Both the position numbers and the translations under genes were made by a program. DNA of 64,000 nt from an uncultured Bacteroidales bacterium (GTDB lineage: Bacteria; Bacteroidota; Bacteroidia; Bacteroidales; Paludibacteraceae): assembly GCA_934716995.1 (NCBI GenBank), contig CAKUYO010000006.1, forward strand, positions 1 through 64,000, read 5' to 3'. Each line of letters begins with the position of its first letter. The first letter of the stretch is position 1. Of this stretch, positions 57,421 to 64,000 are shown one piece after another. The notes under the pieces are model-generated. The model saw nothing but the letters and a program-made list of their open reading frames with translations, did no database searches and was not told the origin of the DNA.

Positions 57421-58410
57421 ATGTATTCTCTTTCTGTAATGATGCTTATTGCGGCACTGGTAATGGGTGTTCTGGTATGCCTTGTTCCGAATATAATATG
57501 GTTCCTGTGGTGGGCAATAGCAGAGATGTCACGTTGCGCCGCTCCGCGTTATGCGCCTTTTGCGTGGACAGCGGTCGGTTTGGTGGCTCTCGTGTGGCTC
57601 ATTATGGCATACGGTTTCTTTGTCGGGCGTTTCCGACTGGAGGTAAAACCGACTACCTACACCAATGCACAACTGCCCGAAACATTCAAGGGCTACAAGA
57701 TTGTTCATATCAGCGACCTGCACCTTTCTACATACGACGACCGCCCTGCAGCATTGCAACGCATTGTGGATTCTATCAATGCGCAGCAGCCTGACCTGAT
57801 TTGCTTCACAGGAGATCTGGTTACGCTGGGTATCTCGGAAGCGGAACCCTTTACCGGCATCTTGCGCCAACTGCACGCCACCGACGGGATAGTGAGTGTA
57901 CTGGGCAACCATGATCTATTGATTTATACCCACCTGACCGAGCAGCAGCGTTTCGCCGAGGTAGAACGTCTGGCGGACTATGAGCGCACGCAATTAGGCT
58001 GGCACCTCCTGCGCAATGAGCATCGGACTATCGAGCGCAACGGACAGCATATCAACATCATTGGCGTGGATAACTGCTCTTGCGAGGGGGAAGGTTTCCG
58101 TACTATCTATGCAGGCGATTTGCCAAAAGCCAAAGCAGGCACAGACGGGTTCTCCATTCTCCTTTCCCACGACCCGAGCCATTGGCGTGCCGAGGTGCTG
58201 GATACCGATATCCCGCTCACTCTGAGCGGGCACACCCATGCGGGGCAGATACGCATATTCGGTAGGGCGGCATCGAGTGTCAGTTTCCGCGAATCTGCAG
58301 GCTGGTATGAGCAGGGCGGACATTCCCTGTATGTCAATTCGGGTATCGGTTGCACCCTCCCCGTCCGCCTCAACTGCCCGTCGGAGATAACGGTCATCAC
58401 TCTGCAATAA
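57421..58410 (+). CDS. Membrane-anchored metallophosphoesterase
   Basis: A 329-aa protein of the YaeI/YkuE type. Two N-terminal helices (MMLIAALVMGVLVCLVPNI, FAWTAVGLVALVWLIMAY) precede a calcineurin-like phosphoesterase with IVHISDLHLS, DLICFTGDLVTL, VLGNHDLL, IILLSHDPSHW-type FSILLSHDPSHW and LSGHTHAGQIRIFG, all metal ligands present. Related enzymes cleave UDP-diacylglucosamine or phospholipids; the substrate here is open. The open frame extends upstream to 57340 through the tRNA terminator, so ATG 57421 is taken. Confidence 0.88.
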   Translation: MYSLSVMMLIAALVMGVLVCLVPNIIWFLWWAIAEMSRCAAPRYAPFAWTAVGLVALVWLIMAYGFFVGRFRLEVKPTTYTNAQLPETFKGYKIVHISDLHLSTYDDRPAALQRIVDSINAQQPDLICFTGDLVTLGISEAEPFTGILRQLHATDGIVSVLGNHDLLIYTHLTEQQRFAEVERLADYERTQLGWHLLRNEHRTIERNGQHINIIGVDNCSCEGEGFRTIYAGDLPKAKAGTDGFSILLSHDPSHWRAEVLDTDIPLTLSGHTHAGQIRIFGRAASSVSFRESAGWYEQGGHSLYVNSGIGCTLPVRLNCPSEITVITLQ

Positions 58411-58413
58411 AAT

Positions 58414-58455
58414 AAGAGCCGCCTAATCATTGCAATGAGGCGACTCTTGTTTTGT
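58414..58455. terminator. Bidirectional terminator between converging genes
   Basis: AAGAGCCGCCT/AGGCGACTCTT forms a stem of 10 pairs with one mismatch, followed by GTTTTGTT on the plus strand and TATTTTATTG on the minus strand. Confidence 0.8.
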
Positions 58456-58466
58456 TATATATCCTA

Positions 58467-60758
58467 TTATGCTTTCTGCAGGTATTCGTGCATGGCTTTG
58501 GCGGCATGGCGGCCGTCGGACATAGCGAGGATGACCGTGGCTCCGCCGCGGACGATGTCGCCGCCCGCAAAGAGCGTCGGGATAGACGACTGCATTGCAT
58601 CATTCACCACAATCGTGCCTTTTTTGCCTATTTCCAATCCTGCCACACTGTGCGGAATAAGCGGGTTGGGGCTGACGCCCACGCTGACAATCACCAAATC
58701 GACCGGGATAGTGAGCGTCTGTCCCTCTACGGGTACAGGACTGCGGCGCCCCGACTCATCGGGCTCACCCAACTCCATCACTTGCAGCACCGCCTCTTTT
58801 ACACGTCCGTTCTCATCGGCGTGGTACTCTATGGGGTTGTGCAGCGTAAGGAACTCAACGCCCTCCTCCTTGGCGTGGCGCACCTCTTCGATACGCGCAG
58901 GCATCTCCTCTTCGGAACGGCGATAGACAATCATCGCCCGCTCCGCGCCCAAGCGTTTGGCGGTACGCACAGCGTCCATCGCGGTGTTGCCGCCGCCGAT
59001 AACCGCCACATTCCTGCCGTAGAGCAAAGGCGTATCGGTAGCCGCATTGCTGGCATCCATCAGGTTGACGCGCGTGAGGTATTCGTTGCACGAGAGAACA
59101 CCGTTCAGGTTCTCGCCGGGGATACCCATAAAACGCGGCAGCCCCGCACCCGAACCGACAAAGACAGCGGCATAACCTTCTTCTTTCAGTTGGTCGGTGT
59201 TGATGGTTTTGCCGATAATGGTATCGGTACGGAACGTAACGCCGAGGGCTTTCAGTCCGTCGATCTCGGCATCGACAATGCGGTTGGGCAGACGGAACTC
59301 GGGGATACCATATTTGAGCACACCGCCGATCTCGTGAAGCGCTTCAAAGACCGTAACTTCGTAGCCGTATTTCGCCATATCGCCCGCAAAAGCCAGTCCC
59401 GCAGGTCCCGACCCGACCACTGCAATCTTCTTGCCGTTCTTTGTTCTTTGTTCTTCGTTCTTTGTCGCTGCTGCGTGGTCTGCCACAAAGCGTTCCAGAT
59501 AACCGATAGCCACAGGCTGGTGTCCCATCTTGAGATGGATACACTGCGACTCGCATTGTTTCTCCTGCGGGCATACACGACCGCATACGGCAGGGAGAGA
59601 CGAACTCTGCTTGATGACATCTGCCGCTGCTTGGATATTGCCCTGCTCCACCTGCTTGATGAAGCCCGGTATGTTGATATTCACGGGGCAACCCTGTACA
59701 CAAGTAGGGGTCTTGCAGTTCAGACAGCGGTGCGATTCGCAGATCGCCTGCTCGGGGGTAAGTCCCTGATTGACTTCGGCGTGGATAGAGCGTACCCGCA
59801 ACTCGGGTGCGAGTTCGTTCATCCGCACACGCGGAATAGCCACACGGTCTTTGGCTGTCCCCGCAAAAGGTTCCACATCAATATGCGACAGGGGGGCAAT
59901 AGCGGTATCCGTACTATTGTTCTGTGCCTTAGCCGTTGTGCCATTGAGATAAGCCTGATAGGCTGCAGCCTCTTCGGTTTTGTAGGAACGCAGACGCGAG
60001 AGCATCTCATCAAAATCGACCTGGTGGGCATCGAACTCGGGACCATCAACACAGACGAAACGTGTCTTGCCGCCAACCGTTACGCGGCATGCACCGCACA
60101 TACCCGTTCCGTCCACCATAATGGTATTGAGACTCGCCTCGGTAGGTACGTTGTATTTCTGCGTGGTGAGAGCGACAAACTTCATCATAATGGCGGGTCC
60201 GATAGTGATGCACTTGTCCACCTGCTCGCGCTGTATCACCTGCTCAATACCCTGCGTAACAAGTCCCTGTTGCCCCATAGAACCGTCGTCGGTCATAATG
60301 ATGACCTCGTCGGAGAAACGGCTCAGTTGCTCTTTGAGGATAATCAGGTTTGCCGTGCGGGCAGCCAGCACGGTGATGACGCGGTTGCCTGCGGCTTTGA
60401 GTGCCTCGGCAATAGGGAGCATCGGTGCAGCCCCCACTCCACCGCACGCACAGACGACCGTACCATAGTTCTCGATATGCGTAGCACGCCCGAGAGGACC
60501 GACCAGGTCTGCCAACCCGTCGCCCGCGTTGAGTGCACAGAGTTTGGCGGACGATACGCCGATACGCTGTACTACCAGGGTGATTGTACCCTTTTCGGGG
60601 TCTGCCCCCGCAATGGTGAGCGGCATACGCTCCGATTGCTTGTCCACACGCACAATGACGAAATGTCCCGCCTTGCGGCTACGTGCAATGAGCGGAGCCT
60701 CAATAATCAGCTCCGCCACATTCTCTGAGAAAAATCGCTTGTTTAGTACTCGAAACAT
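58467..60758 (-). CDS. Fused ferredoxin-reductase-like / glutamate-synthase-small-subunit-like oxidoreductase
   Basis: A 763-aa fusion. The first ~290 residues are a PyrK/SudA-like FAD and NAD(P) module (AGHFVIVRVD, VCACGGVGAAPMLPIAEAL) with a 2Fe-2S type GTGMCGACRVTV cysteine group and C at FVCVDGPEF. The second part is a GltD/NfnB-like module: CLNCKTPTCVQGCPVNI and CGRVCPQEKQCESQC for 4Fe-4S clusters, VVGSGPAGLAFAGDMAKYG (FAD), VIGGGNTAMDAVRTAKRLG (NADPH) and GGDIVRGGATVI. It may run NADH/NADP transhydrogenation like NfnAB or sulfide dehydrogenase. A simple-sequence repeat encodes KNEEQRTKNGKK between modules. It follows deoC by 9 bp. Confidence 0.88.
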   Translation of the reverse strand: MFRVLNKRFFSENVAELIIEAPLIARSRKAGHFVIVRVDKQSERMPLTIAGADPEKGTITLVVQRIGVSSAKLCALNAGDGLADLVGPLGRATHIENYGTVVCACGGVGAAPMLPIAEALKAAGNRVITVLAARTANLIILKEQLSRFSDEVIIMTDDGSMGQQGLVTQGIEQVIQREQVDKCITIGPAIMMKFVALTTQKYNVPTEASLNTIMVDGTGMCGACRVTVGGKTRFVCVDGPEFDAHQVDFDEMLSRLRSYKTEEAAAYQAYLNGTTAKAQNNSTDTAIAPLSHIDVEPFAGTAKDRVAIPRVRMNELAPELRVRSIHAEVNQGLTPEQAICESHRCLNCKTPTCVQGCPVNINIPGFIKQVEQGNIQAAADVIKQSSSLPAVCGRVCPQEKQCESQCIHLKMGHQPVAIGYLERFVADHAAATKNEEQRTKNGKKIAVVGSGPAGLAFAGDMAKYGYEVTVFEALHEIGGVLKYGIPEFRLPNRIVDAEIDGLKALGVTFRTDTIIGKTINTDQLKEEGYAAVFVGSGAGLPRFMGIPGENLNGVLSCNEYLTRVNLMDASNAATDTPLLYGRNVAVIGGGNTAMDAVRTAKRLGAERAMIVYRRSEEEMPARIEEVRHAKEEGVEFLTLHNPIEYHADENGRVKEAVLQVMELGEPDESGRRSPVPVEGQTLTIPVDLVIVSVGVSPNPLIPHSVAGLEIGKKGTIVVNDAMQSSIPTLFAGGDIVRGGATVILAMSDGRHAAKAMHEYLQKA
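59437..59466 (-). repeat. In-frame TTCTTTG tandem repeat
   Basis: About four units of TTCTTTG/TTCTTCG inside the oxidoreductase gene encode the linker NEEQRTKN. Its absence would not change the frame if lost in multiples of three; slippage could. Confidence 0.75.
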
Positions 60759-60767
60759 ATCGCCGAA

Positions 60768-61646
60768 TTAGAAGTATTTGGTCTCTGTCCCCATAATAGA
60801 GGTAAGCAGGTTGTTTGCCAGGCGGCTGGCACCGAAACGGAAACTTTGGTTGTTGAGCCAGTCTGTGCCGAGAATCTCTTTGACGAGGGTATAGTGTTGT
60901 ACCGCCTCTTCGGTAGTACTGACACCGCCTGCAGGTTTGTAGCAGACCTTCTGACCGGTTTTCTCGTACCAGTCCTTGATAGCATGGCACATCACATACG
61001 TAGCCTCGGGGGTGGCGTTTACGGCAATCTTGCCTGTGGAGGTCTTGATAAAGTCCGCCCCCGCCGCCATAGCAATGATAGAGGCTTTGTAGATATTCTC
61101 CGCTGTCTTCAGGGCACCCGTCTCGAGAATGACTTTGAGGTGGGCATGACGGATAGCGGCTTTAATTTCGCTTATCTCGTCGAAGACCTCCGGATACTTG
61201 CCCTCGAGGAACTTACCGATAGATATAACGATATCGATCTCGGTGGCACCTGCCGCCACAGCCATAGCCGCCTCGGCTACTTTGACCTCGATAAAAGTCT
61301 GCGAAGCAGGGAAACCTGCCGCTACGGCAGCCAGACCGATCGGTTCGGTAAGCGTATTGGCTGCAGTCTCCACCAAAGCGGGATAGACACACATAGCCGC
61401 TACGTTGGGCACACCGGGGAAATGCTTGCCGAACTCGTTCACTTTCTGCGCCATACCTGCCACTTTGGCGGTGGTATCATCGCCGTTGAGGGTGGTCAGG
61501 TCTATCTGGTGGAGGCATTGTTTCCATACCTCTGCATTGTTGTTCTCATCAAAATGCTCCTTGATGATTTCGGCGGTAGCCGCTTTCACTTCTTCGTCCT
61601 TTTGGCAGCAGTTGTACTGCGCAAAGAGTTCTTCAAACTTCTCCAT
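60768..61646 (-). CDS. deoC: Deoxyribose-phosphate aldolase
   Basis: A 292-aa class I aldolase. The barrel motifs are VCVYPALVETAAN (N-terminal), GATEIDIVISIGKFLEG, LKVILETGAL, GADFIKTSTGKIAVNATPE with the Schiff-base lysine in KTSTGK, and CYKPAGGVSTTEEAVQ. It splits 2-deoxyribose 5-phosphate into glyceraldehyde 3-phosphate and acetaldehyde, in deoxynucleoside catabolism. It is upstream of the flavin oxidoreductase in a probable operon. Longer than the E. coli enzyme (259 aa) by an N-terminal helix region. Confidence 0.95.
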   Translation of the reverse strand: MEKFEELFAQYNCCQKDEEVKAATAEIIKEHFDENNNAEVWKQCLHQIDLTTLNGDDTTAKVAGMAQKVNEFGKHFPGVPNVAAMCVYPALVETAANTLTEPIGLAAVAAGFPASQTFIEVKVAEAAMAVAAGATEIDIVISIGKFLEGKYPEVFDEISEIKAAIRHAHLKVILETGALKTAENIYKASIIAMAAGADFIKTSTGKIAVNATPEATYVMCHAIKDWYEKTGQKVCYKPAGGVSTTEEAVQHYTLVKEILGTDWLNNQSFRFGASRLANNLLTSIMGTETKYF

Positions 61647-61697
61647 AGTATTGTATTGTTTAACGTTGTTTTTGTACTTTTTGTTGTTTGCCTATCG

Positions 61698-62387
61698 TTA
61701 TTTATCATCTTTTTCCGGCAGGCGACCGATAATGGTCTCGTTGCCGCGGACGGTATCCCCCACAGCAACAAACATCTCGGTATCCAACGGAAGATACATA
61801 TCCACGCGCGAACCGAGTTTGATAAACCCGAGGTGGGTATTACGCAGTGATTGTTTACCGGGTTTGGCATAAGTTACAATACGGCGTGCCATAGCCCCCG
61901 CTATCTGACGGACGGCAATCCGCACTTTGTCCGGAGTCTCGATAACCACCAGCGAACGCTCGTTTTCCGTACTTGACTTAGGCAACCATGCACCTTTGTG
62001 GCGACCTTTCTGGTGTTCCGAAACCAAGATCGTACCCTCAATAGGATACCAGTTGGCATGCACATTGAAAGGCGACATAAAGATACTGACCTGCAAACGT
62101 TCCTCATGGAAATATTCGTTCTCCATTGTCGGTTCCACCACCACCACTTTGCCGTCGGCGGGGGCAATCAAAAAATTAGGATCGTCCACCTCCAACACAC
62201 GCACAGGGTTGCGGAAGAAATACGTAACAAAAATCAGTAGCATTGCCGCAAAAATCAGCAATATGGCGAGTGCCCAATGCGGCATAAAAATAAAACCGAT
62301 TACCCCCGACACAAATATGAGCAACGTCAATATGGTAATGATATTGCGCCCCTCTCTGTGTATTCTGGCTTGTTTACGATGTTTCAT
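61698..62387 (-). CDS. psd: Phosphatidylserine decarboxylase (short type)
   Basis: A 229-aa Psd of the short form. Two membrane helices (ILTLLIFVSGVIGFIFM, ALAILLIFAAMLLIFVTY) are followed by the decarboxylase core, DPNFLIAPADGKVV and MSPFNVHANWYPIEG, and GFIKLGSRVDMYLP, where self-cleavage before serine in LGSR makes the pyruvoyl group. The product phosphatidylethanolamine is the major lipid. Start at ATG 62387; an ATG at 62396 would overlap the next gene. It follows the SRPBCC gene in the pyrE run. Confidence 0.92.
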   Translation of the reverse strand: MKHRKQARIHREGRNIITILTLLIFVSGVIGFIFMPHWALAILLIFAAMLLIFVTYFFRNPVRVLEVDDPNFLIAPADGKVVVVEPTMENEYFHEERLQVSIFMSPFNVHANWYPIEGTILVSEHQKGRHKGAWLPKSSTENERSLVVIETPDKVRIAVRQIAGAMARRIVTYAKPGKQSLRNTHLGFIKLGSRVDMYLPLDTEMFVAVGDTVRGNETIIGRLPEKDDK

Positions 62388-62389
62388 AA

Positions 62390-62818
62390 TTACCATGCAT
62401 TATACGGGAACTTAGCAAGCATCTCGGTGGCCTGATCCATTCCGTTTTGCAGTTTCTTGTCAAGCATCATCTTGAACATCATCGGCAGGTCGGCTTTCAG
62501 CGTCAGTTTGATGCGTGTGTCGGTAGGGGTTACCTCTTTGAGTTGAATCCAGAAATTCATCTCCATGGGGATATTCTCTGCACCGAACTTGATGGTGTCG
62601 TTCTCGATCTTGTCCACAATACGGATAGCAATCTTTTGCCCAAGCCCGTCCACTTTCATGCGCACACAGTCTTCGCTGATCTCCAACTCCTGCACCTTGT
62701 CCTGCGGGATAAGGTCTTTGACACGGTTGAGGTTGTTCAGGTTGCTCAACACCCTATATATCTGTTCTGCCGAAGCAGCGGCAGACTGTATCTTGCTTTC
62801 GTATTTTACTTCAGACAT
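62390..62818 (-). CDS. SRPBCC (START-like) family protein
   Basis: A 142-aa START/Bet v1-like fold protein: KYESKIQSAAASAEQIYRVL, LGQKIAIRIVDKIEND, FWIQLKEVTPTDTRIKL and a long C-terminal helix (MMFKMMLDKKLQNGMDQATEML). This is the SRPBCC layout of a hydrophobic cavity under a curved sheet. Ligand unknown. It lies between pyrE and psd, a gene order I recall from other Bacteroidales. Confidence 0.8.
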   Translation of the reverse strand: MSEVKYESKIQSAAASAEQIYRVLSNLNNLNRVKDLIPQDKVQELEISEDCVRMKVDGLGQKIAIRIVDKIENDTIKFGAENIPMEMNFWIQLKEVTPTDTRIKLTLKADLPMMFKMMLDKKLQNGMDQATEMLAKFPYNAW

Positions 62819-62821
62819 AAT

Positions 62822-62857
62822 TACGCATTTAATTATGCATTATGCATTGTGCATTGA
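62822..62857. repeat. Tandem TATGCAT/TGCATTG array
   Basis: Three to four units of ATTATGCATT and GTGCATTG lie between the pyrE stop and the SRPBCC start codon. The same GTGCATT unit is at 14968-15040 and 49645-49672. Confidence 0.7.
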
Positions 62858-63487
62858 TTATTTCCATTTGGCGGGGTTCTTGTGCCAGTCTTGCAGTACT
62901 TTGAGGTCGCTGTCGGAGAAGATATGCTCTGCGGCAGCCACCTTGACCAAAGCATCAAAGTTGGTAAGCGGAACCAATTCGACATCGGCATCGTGGAAGA
63001 CACGTTTGGCAGAAGACATCTGGTAGTCGAAGATCGTTACCACGCCCTCTATGGTACAACCGTTGTTGCGCAGGGCTTCGATCACTTTCTTGACATTGTC
63101 GCCCGCATTCACCTGGTTCTCAATGATTACCACTTTCTGCCGCGGACGCAGGTCGCCCTCTATCTGGTTCTCCAGTCCGTGGTCTTTCGGGGTAGGATGT
63201 ACATAGACATAAGGCAGTGCCAACTGCTCCGCCACCAATACGCCGTGGGCAATGGCATTGACCGCCACGCCGGCAATCACATCGGCATCGGGGTAGAGTT
63301 CCGCCACGGTTTTTGCCAATTCCAACTTGATGAAATTGCGCATATAGGTATAGGAGAATATCTTGCGGTCGTCGAAATAGATAGGCGATTTGCGGTTGTT
63401 TGCCCATATAAACGGGCTATTGACCTGGAGACTGAACGTCTTCAGTTGCAACAACTTTTTCGCTACAAGCAGTTCAAGGTTTTCCAT
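62858..63487 (-). CDS. pyrE: Orotate phosphoribosyltransferase-like protein with altered active-site motifs
   Basis: A 209-aa type I phosphoribosyltransferase with overall OPRT layout: WANNRKSPIYFDDRK, ADVIAGVAVNAIAHGVLVAE, PYVYVHPTPKDHGLENQIEG and a PRPP-loop region. Several hallmarks differ. The usual GVATGAI is GVAVNAI, the flexible-loop YVRxxPK is YVHPTPK (catalytic Arg lost, second Lys and His kept), and the PRPP loop VVVEDLISTGGS reads VVIIENQVNAGDN. Fold and neighbours (SRPBCC, psd) fit pyrE; catalytic competence is doubtful. Start ATG 63487; the frame open to 63541 crosses the promoter region. Confidence 0.82.
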   Translation of the reverse strand: MENLELLVAKKLLQLKTFSLQVNSPFIWANNRKSPIYFDDRKIFSYTYMRNFIKLELAKTVAELYPDADVIAGVAVNAIAHGVLVAEQLALPYVYVHPTPKDHGLENQIEGDLRPRQKVVIIENQVNAGDNVKKVIEALRNNGCTIEGVVTIFDYQMSSAKRVFHDADVELVPLTNFDALVKVAAAEHIFSDSDLKVLQDWHKNPAKWK

Positions 63488-63510
63488 AACAGGTTTGCGT
63501 TTTAGGGGGG

Positions 63511-63542
63511 CAAAGGTACAACTTTTTCCCCACATATACAAG
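63511..63542 (-). promoter_or_regulatory. Promoter of the pyrE run
   Basis: Minus strand CTTG (63542-63539), 20 bp, TACCTTTG (63518-63511), followed by C. Twenty-three bp before the pyrE start. Confidence 0.65.
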
Positions 63543-63718
63543 GGGCAATGTGTTTTTACAGGATAACCGCATTGTCAAAACAACATCTATACACTTTATG
63601 CAACACATATAGTGTATAAAGTGTATAAAAGCACCGCACAAAAGCCTATCTCGTTGCCGTCTCGTTGCCGTAAATGGTATTCGGAGGTATAAGATTTAGT
63701 TCTGTTATAAGGGAGAAA

Positions 63719-63738
63719 GGCTGCCAAATACGGCAGCC
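63719..63738 (-). terminator. Terminator after the right-edge gene
   Basis: Minus strand GGCTGCC-GTATTT-GGCAGCC followed by TTTCTCCCTT, 38 bp after the stop of the HsdR-like gene. The spacer beyond (63543-63718) holds short tandem arrays (GTGTATAAA, TCTCGTTGCCG) and no gene. Confidence 0.72.
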
Positions 63739-63776
63739 GCGGAGACACTGCTTTGTAATACGTAATGGGGAATGCT

Positions 63777-64000
63777 CTACGAACACCAGCCGTAGCCCTG
63801 CACTGCCATATCGATAAAATGGGATAGCAGCAAGTGCCGCTTGGCGTCGAAAGCAGGTTTGTCGTAACTCTGCGGGAGGTCGGCATCCAGCGTGGAGGTG
63901 ATGATATTGAGCACTTGCTGCTTGGGTTGCTCGTCCTTGTACCAATCAACCACCATAATATCGCTTTTCTCGGCGGTCAGGCGGGTATAGAGATTCTTGG
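63777..64000 (-). CDS. C-terminus of a probable type I restriction HsdR subunit (cut by window)
   Basis: The reading frame enters from the right edge and ends at TAG 63777-63779. The visible ~74 residues read KNLYTRLTAEKSDIMVVDW, then YKDEQPKQQVLNIITSTLD, LPQSYDKPAFDAKRHLLL and HFIDMAVQGYGWCS. The VDW...LP-x-SYD...F...K...F-x-H pattern resembles the C-terminal helical domain of type I HsdR proteins. Identity is not certain because only the end is visible. If correct, an HsdR lies 51 kb from the hsdM/hsdS operon and would belong to another system or act in trans. Confidence 0.6.
   Translation of the reverse strand, partial: KNLYTRLTAEKSDIMVVDWYKDEQPKQQVLNIITSTLDADLPQSYDKPAFDAKRHLLLSHFIDMAVQGYGWCS

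Noticed and set aside
58452..60728. 758-aa open frame on the plus strand
   Set aside because: It is the complement of the fused oxidoreductase gene. High-GC third positions leave a long antisense frame; no recognisable motif is present.
63596..63949. Minus-strand frames near the right edge
   Set aside because: They overlap the HsdR-like C-terminal frame in another register and have no conserved sequence.

Overview
The window is a chromosomal segment of a member of the Bacteroidota, most likely an uncultured Bacteroidales. The support is the type IX secretion protein SprA, DUF5686, DUF4956 and DUF2490 envelope proteins, a UbiA-type prenyltransferase of the geranylgeranylglycerol-phosphate type, and Bacteroidota promoters (TTTG, 19-20 bp, TAnnTTTG) in front of many genes. 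I see no rRNA, transposase, prophage or CRISPR array. The two window edges cut a heptose-nucleotide gene (left) and a probable HsdR gene (right).

Layout: 1-4.2 kb, a leftward operon for GDP-D-glycero-D-manno-heptose (HddC/GmhB-type fusion, gmhA, hddA), a GT4 glycosyltransferase and a small membrane protein. 4.4-6.3 kb, parE. 6.7-7.0 kb, a hotdog thioesterase. 7.1-12.2 kb, an AT-rich restriction-modification island: an HsdM carrying an N-terminal HsdR_N-type nuclease, a 504-aa protein joining a DGQHR/ParB-like domain to a nucleoside-deoxyribosyltransferase/TIR-like domain, and HsdS. 12.3-18 kb, galM and an envelope operon (small secreted protein, VTC domain, DUF4956, DUF2490, Cthe_2159-type beta-helix lipoprotein). 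18-27.4 kb, DUF5686, xerD, a lipoprotein, an FtsX/LolE-like permease, rbfA, rpmH, recO, a helix-hairpin-helix outer-membrane protein and a NadR-like kinase. 27.6-36 kb, a new 41-aa ORF, the giant sprA and ruvA. 36.4-46.8 kb, htpG, sufB (no sufCD beside it), tRNA-Cys, tRNA-Phe, parC, a 55-aa membrane protein, a metallophosphatase and mutL. 46.9-55.2 kb, a TPR lipoprotein, maf, a UbiA prenyltransferase, a GH13 amylase, ackA and pta. 55.5-63.5 kb, an OmpA-LysM protein, tRNA(CAU), a metallophosphoesterase, a fused flavin/glutamate-synthase-like oxidoreductase, deoC, psd, an SRPBCC protein and a pyrE-like gene with altered active-site motifs.

The most unusual material lies in two places. The first is the gene embedded in the restriction-modification operon. 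The second is the spacers: six copies of a ~145-bp intergenic element with terminal inverted repeats and two internal hairpins whose stems are kept while the sequence varies, plus many short tandem repeats with 10-15 bp units. Two of the six elements sit 10-11 bp in front of start codons in the same sense. Five unrelated genes also share a promoter with a conserved spacer. The degenerate PyrE and the VTC/DUF4956 envelope operon are further candidates for new biology.

All calls come from reading the sequence and translations; no database search was run. Family assignments rest on remembered motifs.
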